Positions 24,141-35,780 of a stretch of 64,000 nucleotides of DNA are shown here, piece after piece. Made by a program: the position numbers and the translations under genes. Source of the DNA: Budorcas taxicolor (taxonomy: Eukaryota; Chordata; Mammalia; Artiodactyla; Bovidae); contig NC_068912.1 of assembly GCF_023091745.1 (NCBI RefSeq), positions 58,370,567 through 58,434,566 on the forward strand, read 5' to 3'. Every line of letters starts with the position of its first letter. Within the stretch, counting starts at the first letter, position 1. The notes under the pieces are model-generated. The model was given only the letters and a program-made list of their open reading frames with translations. It searched no databases and had not been told where the DNA came from.

Positions 24141-24320
24141 TTACATTTGCTTGTCACTTCCTCAATCATGTTACTGTGATTCAAGGTTTGGGTGGTGGGT
24201 TTCTTTGGATTTTCTGTAACCCTGGTGATTCAGGGTAGAGTGACCCATAAGATTTTACCCTAGCTATTGTTGAGAACCTGTTAACCTCTGGAAATTTTTT
24301 CTTGCCTCAACAAGATATCC

Positions 24321-24344
24321 TTTTTTTTTTTTTTTTTTTTTTTT
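24321..24344. repeat. poly-T tract
   Basis: 24 uninterrupted T. It may be the tail of a minus-strand retroelement that I cannot identify. Confidence 0.9.
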
Positions 24345-24489
24345 GGTCCTCTTTAATTTTATCTGTTACCTCCATTAAATTATAAAAAGATCTTTGAAGT
24401 CATACATTTTGTTACACATAGATCTAGTACCTTGAGTAGTGTGCTATCAGCAGAGGGCATTATCTAATAGAACACACGTTTATTTCATA

Positions 24490-25195
24490 CAGCTATAGAA
24501 CCATCATTTCTTGTTTAGGTTACAACAGCTCCTAATGAATCTTGGAGTCTTACACTCTTGCTTGCCTACAATCCAGTCTCTACACAGCAGCCAGTGTGAT
24601 CTTTTAAAAATATTATCACAGATTGTCATTCTCTTTTGAAATCTCCCAATTCTCCCCATGGTATTTAAGATAAAATAAAAACTTCTTACCATAATTTTGT
24701 AAACCCTACCTGACCTGGGCTGGGTCTGTCTGACCTCATCTCCTGTCATTCACTTCCTGGATCATTACATTCCCGTAACTTTGCTGTTTCTCCTGCATGG
24801 GTTTTTTCCCCCCTAGATCTTCCCATCATTAAGCCCAGATGTCATCTTCTCAGAGACCTTCCTTCCCCTCCCTGTTCAAAGTTTTCCTCCCATCAGTTTC
24901 TATCCCATTAACCTGCTTTGTTTTCCTCTGATCCTTTAGCACTTTTCAGTTACACTAACATTATATGGTTTCAATTCAGTAATTTTCCATTAACAAATAT
25001 TTTTTTCTACCTACTCCAATGCCCTCTTTTTTCCTTAAGATGAGACAAAGAGGGCTTGACAGAAATTACTCATTAGGTTGCAATGATCTTGTACTTACCG
25101 TCACTGATGTTAGCTGCTCTCATGGAGCAGGCATCTTGCCCATCTTATATCCCAGCACTGGGGATAGAACATGACACCCTGCATGTGCTGCATAT
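24490..25195 (+). mobile_element. L2 LINE 3' region
   Basis: A long L2-like piece: 'cagcagccagtgtgatctttt', 'aattctccccatggtatttaagataaa', 'gccc agatgtcatcttctcagagaccttcc' and near the end 'catggagcaggcatcttgcccatctt'. It contains the first copy of a segment found again at 26152. Confidence 0.6.
24945..25083 (+). repeat. local duplication, copy 1
   Basis: About 139 bp from 'ttcagttacactaacatt' to 'cattaggttgcaa' recurs almost exactly at 26152-26289. Here it sits in its expected L2-like context, so this is probably the original. Confidence 0.9.
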
Positions 25196-25296
25196 ATATC
25201 TGTCGACCTGATAAATGAGCTTTACAGATAGAGTGAAGAACATCTATAGAATCTAATAGATTTCAACACTTTTCTAAAGTGGAAGACTTATAAAAA

Positions 25297-25505
25297 GTCT
25301 TCCCTGGTGGCTCAGACAGTAAAGAATCTGCCTTCAATGCGGGAGACCTGAATTCGATCCCTGGGTTGGGAAGATCCCCCGGAGAAGGAAATGGCAACCC
25401 ACTCCAGTATTCTTGCCTGGAGAATCCCATGGACGGAGGAGCCCGGCAGGTTACAGTCCACAGGGTTGCAAAGAGTCAGACATGACTGAGCGACTTCACT
25501 TTCAC
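25297..25505 (+). mobile_element. Bov-tA SINE (full)
   Basis: A complete and well-preserved Bov-tA, from 'gtcttccctggtggctcagacagtaaag' to 'gactgagcgacttcactttca'. It lies between the two copies of the local duplication. Confidence 0.94.
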
Positions 25506-25506
25506 A

Positions 25507-26151
25507 TCAAAGAAAATATTTTGTTTTAAGTAATTAACTTGTATGTTTGTCCAGTTCTTTTCACTCATTTCTTGAGGATTAATAAGATTCTATACACATA
25601 GAAAGTTATTAGCAAATACTTGGCAATTTAAAGAATCCTTGTTCAACAAAAACTACCACCAGGGGGAAATCCGTCTTCTGACCAGTAGCTGTGGACAGGG
25701 AAACTCTGGAGGGAGGAGAAGCAGAGCTGACCCCAGGGGACAAGGGCAGGTGGCAGATACTGAGCACAGCTCCTCTGGAGTTTCCCTACTGCTCTCGAGA
25801 GAGAGCGGTAGGAAGCAGAAGAGACAGGGTCGTCACTGAAGCACTCAGAGGAGAGGCAGGGAGAGCGGACTCATTAATGCCCGCCAGGGCTACAGTGAGG
25901 AGCAGCCTGGCCTGGAGCAACCCTGGGCCAGTGGCTGCAGCACTGCAGAAGGGATGGCAGTGAAAGACGGTACCCAGGAACAATATCTCAGGGAGGTGGG
26001 GACCTGGGATGCAGCCTTCCATGAGGGGCCGGCCATAAGGGGCTTGGGAAGGAGGCAATGACTGAGCGATTACACTTTTATAATCTTACTTTTTTAAACT
26101 TTTTAAAAACCAATGTTATAAAACATCTACATAGGAACAGTTACTGATACA
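25507..26151. other. unassigned; GC-rich block 25670-26060
   Basis: A 390-bp G/A-rich, GC-rich block within AT-rich DNA, with overlapping frames of about 66 to 90 codons on both strands. I do not recognise a repeat or a protein. It could be a lineage-specific repeat, part of an old LTR, or an unannotated exon. The sequence does not decide. Confidence 0.4.
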
Positions 26152-26289
26152 TTCAGTTACACTAACATTATATGGTTTCAATTCAGTAATTTTCCATTAA
26201 CAAATATTTTTTCTACCTACTCCAATGCCCTCCTTTTTCCTTAAGATGAGACAAAGAGGGCTTGACAGAAATTACTCATTAGATTGTAA
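26152..26289 (+). repeat. local duplication, copy 2
   Basis: About 96% identical by eye to 24945-25083, with a one-base T-run difference and a few substitutions. The flanks do not continue the homology on either side. A short 'cagttac' motif also lies just upstream. Confidence 0.9.
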
Positions 26290-27069
26290 CAATTCTTCTT
26301 TCTCCTTAAAGTTGCTATGCATTTATAGAATTTATTGATTCCTTTGATACTTCAATTTTTTATGCCACTTTATATACAGCACCTGATTATGGAGAATAGG
26401 AAAAGCCAAACAAACATAAGGAAGGATATATGATATCTTTAACAATCTATTTTCTGATCCCTGTGGATACCCAGTCAACCAGGATCTCACACAGTTTTCA
26501 CTCTTTACTGTAGGTGTGTGAAAAGACTTCCTGGCCTCATGCATTTCATGTATATGTTGTTGATTCCTGGGTTTTGACTCCTCTAAATAAACACAGCAAG
26601 ACTCATTTACAAGTTTACATATGCTTCGATTCACCAGAAGAAAATCCAAAACAAGATGTAAAAAAAAATGATGTTAAAAAAGAACTCTTAGCTTCACATT
26701 GTATTAGGCTGAGATTTTCTGAAGTAAAGTTCTTTAAAGTTAGAAGCGTTCCTGAAAAGTTTGCAGGGGATGTGGAAAGCATGTTAAGTACTGCTCTAGG
26801 AAACATTATACAGATGAAATGCTTTAATCTACTAGCATAAATGCTTTCTTAATTCTTTCCCAGTGGTCTTTTGGAATGTGTTTTATTTGCTCTTGACTAA
26901 AGTTTGGATGCCAAGATGCAGGAAATATATTTCTTACAAAGCAGGTGTCTGTTTGAGGTATGATCTTATAAGCCAGTTTAGCTAGAGATGGCCTGGTGGG
27001 AGCCTATAAAATGTTTATACTGTAACTGCAGGTCCCATAATCGATCTAGAGTAGTTAGGTTACTACTAC
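26290..27069. other. unassigned interval
   Basis: No named repeat. A 108-codon frame at 26514-26840 has no recognisable domain and is on balance a chance frame. Confidence 0.45.
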
Positions 27070-27117
27070 ACTACTCCCCGCCCGCCCCCCCTCCCCCCTC
27101 ACCCCGCCGCCCCGCAA
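27070..27117. repeat. C-rich tract
   Basis: Repeated CCCC to CCCCCCC runs broken by G, T or A. The complementary strand has more than four G-runs and could form a G-quadruplex. Confidence 0.85.
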
Positions 27118-27134
27118 AACAGGAACTCCTAAAG

Positions 27135-27347
27135 GGGCTTCCCTAGTGGCTCAGTTGGTAAAGAATCTGCCTGCAATTCAGGAGACCTAGGTTTGATCCC
27201 TGGGTCAGGAAGATCCCCTGGAGAAGGAAATAGCAACCCACTCCAGTACTCTGCATGGAGAATTTCATGGACAGAGGAGCCGGGCAAGCTACAGTCCATA
27301 GGATCACAGAGTTGGACAAGAATGTGTGACTTTCACTTTTGCTTTCA
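27135..27347 (+). mobile_element. Bov-tA SINE (full)
   Basis: Runs from 'ggggcttccctagtggctcagttggtaaagaatc' to 'gtgtgactttcacttttgctttc'. It abuts the 5' end of the large BovB without a spacer. Confidence 0.93.
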
Positions 27348-27509
27348 AAGGGTGCCATGTGTAGGCCAAAAAGAAATCCCAGTAAGACTGTAGGCATTGG
27401 AGCATTTGTGAGGAGATACCCCGCACCTGAGGGCAAAGGAGAAGCCCCAGCAAGATGATAAGAGGGGCGAATTCGTGTTTAGAATCAAACCCCATTTCCA
27501 CCAGAGATG

Positions 27510-27975
27510 CTCAGAGGCTCAAACAAACCTCATGTGCACCAGGACCCAGGGACCCCACAGAGACTGAGACAGAACTGTGTTTGAGTATCTCCTGTGGAGG
27601 TACCGGTCAGCAGTGGCCTGCCACAGGGGCAGGGGCTCTGGGTGCAGCAGACTTGGGTATGGCATAAGCCCTCTTGGAGGAGGTTGCCATTAACCCCACC
27701 ATAGAGCTGCCAGACCTTACACAGGACTGGGAAACAGACTCTCAGAGGGCACAAACAGAACCTTGTGTGCACTAGGACCCAGGAGAAAGGAGCAGTGACC
27801 CCACAAGAGACTGACCCAGACTTACCTGTGAGTGTCCAGGAGTCTCCAGTGGAGGCGTGGGTCAGTGGTGGCCTGCTGCAGGGTTTGGGGCACTGAGTGT
27901 AGCATTACATGCATGGGATCTTCTGAAGGAGGTCACCATTATCTTTATTACCTCCACCATAGTTTGGCCCCAGGT
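27510..27975 (+). promoter_or_regulatory. BovB 5' UTR tandem units (putative promoter)
   Basis: Two imperfect units of about 231 bp share the blocks 'ctcagagg', 'gaccccaca(a)gagactga', 'gtggcctgc', 'ggcagggg/ggtttgggg' and 'ggaggaggttgccatta' or its variant. Tandem 5' monomers carry the promoter in some other LINEs. That they do so here is inference. Confidence 0.5.
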
Positions 27976-28499
27976 AAATAGCAGGGCGGGAACACAGCTC
28001 CATCCATCAACAGAAAATTGGATTAAATTTACTGAGCATGGCCCCGCCCATCAGAACAAGACCCAGTTTCCCCTTCAGTCAGTCTTTCCCATCAGGAAGC
28101 TGCCATAAGCCTCTTATCCTTCATTAGAGAGCAGACAGACTGAAAACCACAATCACAGAAAACTAACCAATCTAATCACATGGACCACAGCCTTGTCTAA
28201 CTCAATGAAACTATGAGCCATGCCATGTAAGGGCCACCCAAGACAGACAGGTCATGGTGGAGAGTTCTGACAAAATGTGGTCCACTGGAGAAGGGAATGG
28301 CAAACCACTTCAGTATTCTTGCCTTGAGAACCCCATGAACAGTAGGAAAAGGCAAAAAGGTATGACACTGAAAGATTAACTCCCCAAGTGAGTTGGTGCC
28401 CAATATGCTACTGGAGGAGAGTGGAGAAATAACTCTAGAAAGAATGAAGAGATGGCGCAAAAGCAAAAACAACACCCAGTTGTGGGTGTGACTGGTGAT

Positions 28500-31290
28500 G
28501 GAAGTAAAGTCCGATGCTGTAAAGAGCAATATTGCATAGGAACCTGGAATGTTAGGTCCATGAATCAAGGCAAATTGGAAGTGTCAAACAGGAGATGGCA
28601 GGAATGAACATTGACATTTTAGGAATCAGCGAACTAAAATGGACTGGAATGGGTGAATTTAACACAGATGACCATCCTATCTACTACTGTGGGCAACATT
28701 CCCTTAGAAGAAATGGAGTAGCCATGATAGTCAACAAAAGAGTCTGAAATGCAGTACTTGGATGCTATCCCAAAAACGACAGAGTGATCTCTGTACGTTT
28801 CCGAGGCAAACCATTCAATATCACAGTAATTCAAGTCTATGCCCCGACCAGTAACGCTGAAGAAGCTGAAGTTGAACAGTTCTATGAAGACCTACAAGAC
28901 CTTCTAGAATTAACACCCCCAAAAGATGTCCTTTTCATTATAGGGGACTGGAATGCAAAAGTAGGAAGTCAAGAAACACCTGGAGTAACAGGCAAATTTG
29001 GCCTTGGAGTACAGAATGAAGCAGGGCAAAGGCTAACAGAGTTTTGCCAAGAGAACACACTGGTCATAGCAAACACCCTCTTCCAACAACACAAGAGAAG
29101 ACTCTACACAAGGACATCACCAGATGGTCAACACCAAAATCAGACTGATTATATTCTTTGCATCTAAAGATGGAGAAGCTCTATACAGTCATCAAAAACA
29201 AGGCCAGGAGCTGACTGTGGTGAACTTCTTATTGCCAAATTCAGACTTAAGTTGAAGAAAGTAGGGAAAAGGACTAAACTATTCAGATAAGACCTAAATC
29301 AAATCCCTTACGATTATACAGTGGAAGTAAGAAATAGATTTATGGGACTAGATCTGATAGACAGATTACCTGATGAACTATGGACAGAAGTTCATGACAC
29401 TGTGTAGGAGACAGGGATCAAGACCATCCCCAAGAAAAAGAAATGCAAAAAAAGCAAAATGGCTGCCTGAGGAGGCCTTACAAATAGCTGTGAAAAGAGG
29501 AGAAGCAAAAGGCAAAGGAGAAAAGGAAAGATATACCCATTTGAAGGCAGAGTTCCAAAGAATAGCAAGGAGAGATAAGAGAGCCTTCCTCAGTGATCAG
29601 TGCAAAGAGATAGAAGAAAACAATAGAACTGGAAAGACTAGAGATCTCTTCAAGAAAATTAGAGATACCAAGGGAATATTTCATGCAAAGATGGGCACAA
29701 TAAAGGACAGAAATGGTATGGACCTAACAGAAGCAGAAGCTATTACGAAGAGGTGGCAAGAATACACAGAAGAACTGTACAAAAAAGATCTTCACGACCC
29801 AGATAATCATAATGGTATGATCACGCACTTAGAGCCAGACATCCTGGAATGTGAAGTTAAGTTGGCCTTAGAAAGCATCACTACAGATAAAGCCAGTGGA
29901 GGTGATGGAATTCCAGTTGAGCTGTTTCAAATCCTAAAAGATGATGCTGTGAACGTGCTGCACTCAATATGCCAACAAATTTGGAAAACTCAGCAGTGGC
30001 CACAGGACTGGAAAAGGTCAGTTTTAATTCTAATCCTAAAGAAAGCCAATGCCAAAGAATGCTCAAACTACCACACAATTGCACTCATCTCACACGCTAG
30101 TAAAATAATGCTCAAAATTGTCCAAGCCAGGTTTCAACAATGTGTGAACCATGAACTTCCAGTTTTAGAAGAGGCAGAGGAACTGGAGACTAAATTACCA
30201 ACCTTTGTTGGATCATCAAAAAAGTAAGAGTTCCAGAAACATCTATTTCTGCTTTAATGACCATGCCAAAGCCTTTGCCTGTGGATCACAACAAACTGTG
30301 GAAAATTCTGAAAGAGATGGGAATACCAGACCACCTGACCTGCCTCCTGAGAAATCTGTCTGCCGGTCAAGAAGCAACAGTTAGAACTGGACATGGAATG
30401 ACAGACTGGTTTCCAAATAGGAAAAGGAGTACATCAAGGCTGTTTATTGTCACCCTGCTTATTTAACTTATATGCAGAGTACATCATGAGAAATGCTGGA
30501 CTGAATGAAGTACAAACTGGAATCAAGATTGCCAGGAGAACTATCAATAACCTCAGATATGCAGATGACACCATCCTTGTGGCAGAAAGTGAAGAAAAAC
30601 TAAAGACTCTCTTCATGAAGGTGAAAGAGGAGAGTGAAAAGTTGGCTTAAAGCTCAACATTCAGAAAACTAAGATCATGGCATTTAGTCCCATCACTTCA
30701 TGGCAAATAGATGAGGAAACAGTGGAAACAGGGGCAGACTTTATTTTGGGGGGCTCCAAAATCTCTGCAGATGGTGACTGCAGCCATGAAATTAAAAGGC
30801 ACTTACTCCTTGGAAAGAAAGTTTTGACCAACCTAGACAGCATATTCAAAAGCAGAGACATTACTTTGCCAACAAAGGTCTGTCTAGTCAAAGTATTGTT
30901 TTTCCAGTGGTCATGTATGGATGTGAGATTTGGACTATAAAGAAAGCTGAGTGCTGAAGAATTGATGCTTTTGAGCTGTGGTGTTGGAGAAGACTCTTGA
31001 GAGTCCCTTGGACTGCAAGAAGATCCAACTACTCCATCCTAAAATAAATCAGTTCTGAATATTCATTAGAAGGACTGATGTTAAAGCTGAAACTCCAATA
31101 CTTTGGCCACCTGATGCGAAGAATTGGCTCATTTGCAAAGATCCTGATGCTGGGAAAGATTGAAGGTGGGAGGAGAAGGGGACAAGAGAGGATGAGATGG
31201 TTGGGTGGCATCTCTGACTCAAGGGACATGAGTTTGGGTAAACTCCAGGAGTTAGTGATGGACAGGGAGGCCTGATGTGCTGCAGTTCAT
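28500..31290 (+). pseudogene. BovB ORF remnant (endonuclease + RT)
   Basis: Broken coding region of the BovB polyprotein. The endonuclease part begins around 'GTWNVRSMNQGKLE' (28540) and continues in an open piece at 28784-29167 with the GDWNAKVGSQE metal-site motif (canonical GDFN) and an IDY/TDYILC motif; then stops appear. A second open piece (29373-30227, 284 codons) holds the linker and the N-terminal RT (DKASGGDGIP, QWPQDWK). The YADD catalytic box (RYADDTI) lies in 30447-30650, and the C-terminal region is in 30677-30940 and 31078-31275. At least four frame breaks separate these. RTE-type elements usually encode one protein of about 1000 residues, so all the domains are represented but none joined. 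Confidence 0.9.
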
Positions 31291-31389
31291 GGGGTCACAA
31301 AGAGTTGGACACTACTGAGAGACTGAACTGAACTGAACTGATCTGTAGGCCTTGCAATATAAAAACTAAAAGACAAATCCATACTCTCA

Positions 31390-31413
31390 CCTTTTTTTGT
31401 TTGTTTGTTTAAT
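31390..31413. repeat. T-rich (GTTT)n microsatellite
   Basis: Short TTTG repeat between two BovB copies. Confidence 0.8.
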
Positions 31414-31495
31414 TACTCAACTAAACTCAACCACCTTCCTTGAAATGAATATCAGAGAAAGGTATACTCAGAAAGGTGTTTTTGGGAGTAGCTAA

Positions 31496-33048
31496 ATCAT
31501 GATGGTGTGATCACTAATCTAGAGCCAGACATCCTGGAATGTGAAGTCAAATGGGCCTTAGAAAGCATCAATACGAACAAAGCTAGTGGAGGTGGTGGAA
31601 TTCCAATTGAGCTGTTTCAAATCCTGAAAGATAATGCTGTGAGAGTGCTGCACTCAATATGCCAACAAATTTGGAAAACTCAGCAGTGGCCACAGGACTG
31701 GAAAAGGTCAGTTTTCCTTCCAATTCCAAAGAAAGGCAATGCCAAAGAATGCTCAAACTACCACACAATTGCACTCATCTCACATGCTAGTAAAGTAATC
31801 CTCAAAATTCTCCAAGCCAGGCTTCAGCAGTACATGAACCGTGAACTCCCTGACGTTCAAGCTGGTTTTAGAAAAGGCAGAGTAACCAGAGATCAAATTA
31901 CCAACATCTGTTGGATCATGGAAAAACCAAGAGAGTTCTAGAAAAACATCTATTTCTGCTTTACTGACTATGCCAAAGCCTTTGACTGTGTGGATCACAA
32001 TAAACTGTGGAAAATTCTGAAAGAGATGAGAATACCAGACCACCTGACCTGCCTCTTGAGAAATCTGTATGCAGGTCAGGAAGCAACAGTTAGAACTGGA
32101 CATGGAACGACAGACTGGTTCCAAATAGGAAAAGGAGTACGTCAAGGCTGTATATTGTCACCCTGCTTATTTAACTTATATGCAGAGTACATCATGAGAA
32201 ATGCTGGACTGGAAGAAACACAAGCTGGAATCAAGATTGCCGGGAGAAATATCAATAATCTCAGATATGCAGATGACACCACCCTTACGGCAGAAAGTGA
32301 AGAGGAACTAAAGAGCCTCTTGATGAAAGTGAAAGAGGAGAGTGAAAAGTTGGCTTAAAGCTCAACATTCAGGAAACGAAGATCATGGCATCCAGTCCCA
32401 TCACTTCATGGGAAATAGATGGGGAAACAGTGGAAACAGTGTCAGACTTTATATTTTTGGGCTCCAAAATCACTGCAGATGGTGATTGCAACCATGAAAT
32501 TAAAAGATGCTTACTCCTTGGAAGAAAAGTTATGACCAACCTAGACAGCATATTCAAAAGCAGAGACATTACTTTGCCGACTAAGGTCCATCTACTCAAG
32601 GCTATGGTTTTTCCAGTGGTCATGTATGGATGTGAGAGTTGGACTGTGAAGAAGGCTGAGTGCCAAAGAATTGATGCTTTTGAACTGTGGTGTTGGAGAA
32701 GACTCTTGAGAGTCCCTTGGACTGCAAGGAGATCCAACCAGTCCGTTCTGAAGGAGATCAGCCCTGGGATTTCTTTGGAAGGAATGATGCTAAAGCTGAA
32801 ACTCCAGTACTCTGGCCACCTCATGCGAAGAGTTGACTCATTGGAAAAGACTCTGATGCTGGGAGGGATTGGGGGCAGGAGAAGAAGGGGACGACAGAGG
32901 ATGAGATGGCTGGATGGCATCACTGACTCGATGGACGTGAGTCTGAGTGAACTCTGGGAGTTGGTGATGAACATGGAGGCCTGGCGTGCTGCAATTCATG
33001 GGGTCGCAAAGAGTCGGACATGACTGAGTGACTGAACTGAACTGAACT
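31496..33048 (+). mobile_element. BovB LINE, 5'-truncated (about 1.55 kb)
   Basis: Starts in the coding region just before 'EPDILECEVKWALESI' and runs through RT and the C-terminal domain to a GAACT tail. It lies 150 bp downstream of the previous BovB, in the same orientation. I see no clear TSD. It is less diverged than the 10.6-kb copy. Confidence 0.94.
31507..33026 (+). pseudogene. BovB RT/C-terminal coding remnant
   Basis: Three large open pieces cover the RT and C-terminal domains: 31507-31941 (NKASGGGGIP, DVQAGFRKGR), 31990-32358 (QGCILSPCLFNLYAEY and the YADD box in RYADDTT) and 32385-33023 (212 codons, from SWEIDGETVETVSDF to VAKSRT). An in-frame stop after 'REF' near 31939 and a one-base shift in 'EKLA' near 32357 divide them. 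The second break removes one base of an A run relative to copies reading EKVGLKLN. No endonuclease domain is present, so the copy is inactive even though the RT palm is almost intact. Confidence 0.88.
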
Positions 33049-35768
33049 TACCACTTTCCACAATGTAATGGCTCCTTTCTCTATCCCATTAATAATTAGG
33101 CTTATAATTAAATCCATTATACAGGCAGAGTAAATTGTGGGGAGAACTGAGCATGGAGAATAAACTTATCTTTGGCAATAGGCCTCTTTTGAGTAATTCT
33201 GTATTGAATTTCTCATTTTATCCACAGGGTCCCCCAAAGGCAATACTTAAAAGGTGCATCTTCCATGGTTGAGTTACAGAACTCTTGGGCATATGTTCAG
33301 TACTTGATTGTACTTGGACTTCTGAGGATAGGGCATAGTTTGGTTGAGAAGACTCAACTGTGGACTGTGTAACTGTATTCTTTTCTCAACTGGCAACCTG
33401 AGAGATATGAGAAGGAATGGGAACCTTTGTAGTGATGCACTTAGGAATTTGCTAACTGCATTTTGGAAGTCAGTTTAAGAGTAAGCAGTGTTGATGGGTT
33501 TAGCATAGACTATCTCCTTAACTGTTATAGTTATCCAGCTGTACCACAACCAGAAAGGCACCAATTAGAAATGTGCTTAAGGCATTCAGGTATGGGAGTG
33601 GCTCCGCTCAGTTTTCTTTCAGGGTAACCGCTTGGTGGCAAGTCACAGTTGCTCTATTTAGTGTGGAAAGCTGGCAGGGATTCATAAGGGGCTTTTGAAA
33701 GGTGGGACTCTACAAGAAGCTAGAGGAGGCCATTCAGAAATTGGTTCCAGTTTGGGTACATAGTGGAATCAATGGAAGAGTCTTAGACCTATCTCTCCAA
33801 GTATATGGACTGGTGTGCTAGCATCTAAGAGTTTAGCATGGTGTAACCAGGAATTTAGGATATAAAGGTTTCTAAGTTGTAGAATATTTTTAAATGGTAT
33901 TTAACCTGCCAGACAAGACTATCAAGAGATGTTAGGTTGGGTACCATAGGGTCCCCTTCTTCAAAGGAATTCCACTCATTGTCAGAACTCTCACTGTGGT
34001 AATTAACACTTTCTTCTTCCTCACTTTTTGATTCTGATAAGGAGTCAGAAGAGGGACTTCTAGGAACCATTAGAAGAGACCAACAGGTTAGGGAAAAAAA
34101 GATACTAGAAAAAGGTGGCAATCTAAGCCAGTAAAACCCTAACACTGGCAAATAGAAGCAAAAGAGGAGAAATCCTTTTAATAAGTTCATTTGGCTGTTC
34201 CTCAGTCTGTTTCACACACAGAGTGTGCCCCTGACTCACACCAGTGTGCTGTTCTACAAGATAATGTTCTTCACATACGAAGAAGAGAGCTCAGTTCCTC
34301 AGGACCAGTTCAGCGTGTAAAATTAGTCACTGACCAGTGGCACAGGTCAGAGTCTCTCCTTCAAGTCGTGGCTACCCAGGAAGAGAAGGGGCCTCATCTA
34401 GGCAAGCTGACTTTCTTACCATGGTCTCAGTTGGTCGTGATATTGTGAAGAAACACTTTATGCGCTCTTTTTTTGTTGTTTTTTAACAGGAATAGTATCT
34501 CTATTTGGTAATGAAAAGAAACAGCCTTCTTTGTCTGCTGGTGCAGCAACTTTTGTGCAGTGGGGTGGTGGGATGGGTTGTGAAAGATCTGTCTGGTGTG
34601 CACAGATCTGACATTTTCCATAGGTGGTGCAAATGCCCTTGGAAACTAGTGACTTGGTTGTTGGACTGTCTGGAAAGGCAGCCTTAACCCATGGATGATC
34701 CTTACCTCATCCCTAGCCACAAGACCCTACTAGGCCTAATGCCACCAGCTCTGTTTCCCATAGTGTTAATTTTTTTTGTATATAAAACTGAGATTGCCGT
34801 AAGTTTGCAACTGACATATTTAGATTAAAATTGCATTCAACAACATACATATTAATATACAAACTTCCAAATCATCTAAATGTTTGCAGTCACTATGTAG
34901 CTCCATTAAAATGTATGTTTACATTATACTTTAAATCTGTATTTCCTTGGGAAATACTCATATTTTATGAGAATAGAAAGCTTGCCTAAGGCTTCTTTTA
35001 TAATGGAAATGGAAACATTGCTAACATCTGAATCATGTTTAGTGTAAAAAAGAAAATTGGGACCATCTGAACACTCAGAATCCTTTCGTAGCATAGAATG
35101 CTGGAGTATTGGTGTAAAAAGAACCACTTTTTAAAAAAATATTCAAAGTGTTACTAAGCACCAAAGTCCTTTGTCTTTGGAAATACTGTGGCTTTCTAGG
35201 TCACTGGCTGTGTGTCATATACCAATAAAGGGCACGATTCATCAGCTGTGGACATTCTTTGCATTCTTAGTGTTGTTCATTGCTGTTTCTTTACCTCAGG
35301 GACTGGCTGACACCTTTCACTAAAATAAGCCCTCGAGTTTATGATTCTTGTGCAGCAGGTTATTGGGTTGATGGCTGGCCTTCCAGCTGTCCACTGGCCT
35401 GAGCTCATGGGAAAGCAGCCACAGTTGTCAGTGTCACAGAGCTGTTCTCTTAGGTTAAATCCTAAAACTGGTGATATCCAAAAAAATTTCTGGTATAAGA
35501 ATCATTTTTTTCTTCTATTTTGAATTAATGAAGCAGAAGTACAAGCTGTGAGCAATGTCTATAAATAGTCTTGGTTCTTCTATAAAGAATGTCTTCAATG
35601 TTAGCACCTGCAAGAAGATAGTGTGTCATATTAGTTTTATAATATTAGTGTTAGTACAGAATGATGGCAGGAAGACAAATCAGATTGTTTTCCCATCCCT
35701 ATGAAGACTTGAAGTATTAGGTTAAATCACATGCAGTTGCTATTTGTGTAGAAAATTTTACATGGCTC
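33049..35768. other. unassigned 2.7-kb interval
   Basis: No named repeat. On the minus strand a 111-codon frame (33855-34190) contains an acidic serine-rich stretch (SESKSEEEES..., SSDNEWNSFEEGD). Its composition recalls the linker in some retroviral Gag proteins, but no capsid, zinc-knuckle or protease motif is visible nearby, so I do not call an endogenous retrovirus. Confidence 0.4.
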
Positions 35769-35780
35769 CAGGAGACAAGA

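Larger units (their letters stand above)
27348..31343 (+). mobile_element. BovB (RTE) LINE, near full length
   Basis: The longest BovB in the window, about 4 kb. It has a 5' UTR with two tandem units of about 231 bp (27510-27740 and 27741-about 27975), a leader to about 28.5 kb, an APE endonuclease region, a reverse transcriptase region, the C-terminal domain and a GAACT-repeat tail at 31321-31343. BovB inserts by target-primed reverse transcription and mobilises Bov-tA and Bov-A2. Several stops and frameshifts break the coding frame, so this copy is inactive. The 5' boundary is set by the neighbouring SINE and may not be the true start. Confidence 0.92.

Noticed and set aside
24321..24344. 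poly-T run as a transcription terminator
   Set aside because: No associated RNA gene was found. More likely a retroelement tail or a simple repeat.
26514..26840. 108-codon frame as a small gene or processed pseudogene
   Set aside because: No recognised domain, no poly-A tail or TSD, and no splice context. Probably chance.
29373..30227. 284-codon open frame as a host gene
   Set aside because: It is the linker and start of the BovB reverse transcriptase.
27348..31343. BovB as evidence of recent horizontal transfer
   Set aside because: Horizontal spread of BovB between squamates and ruminants is established knowledge. Nothing in this window adds new evidence for it.
32369..32974. 201-codon minus-strand frame as a gene
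   Set aside because: It is the complement of the BovB coding region. The same antisense frame appears at every young BovB copy (for example 36021-36575).
32385..33023. 212-codon open frame as a host gene
   Set aside because: It is the BovB C-terminal domain, with neighbouring RT motifs and a GAACT tail.
33049..34500. endogenous retrovirus
   Set aside because: Only one acidic serine-rich frame is suggestive. No LTR pair, protease, RT or zinc-knuckle motif was seen.
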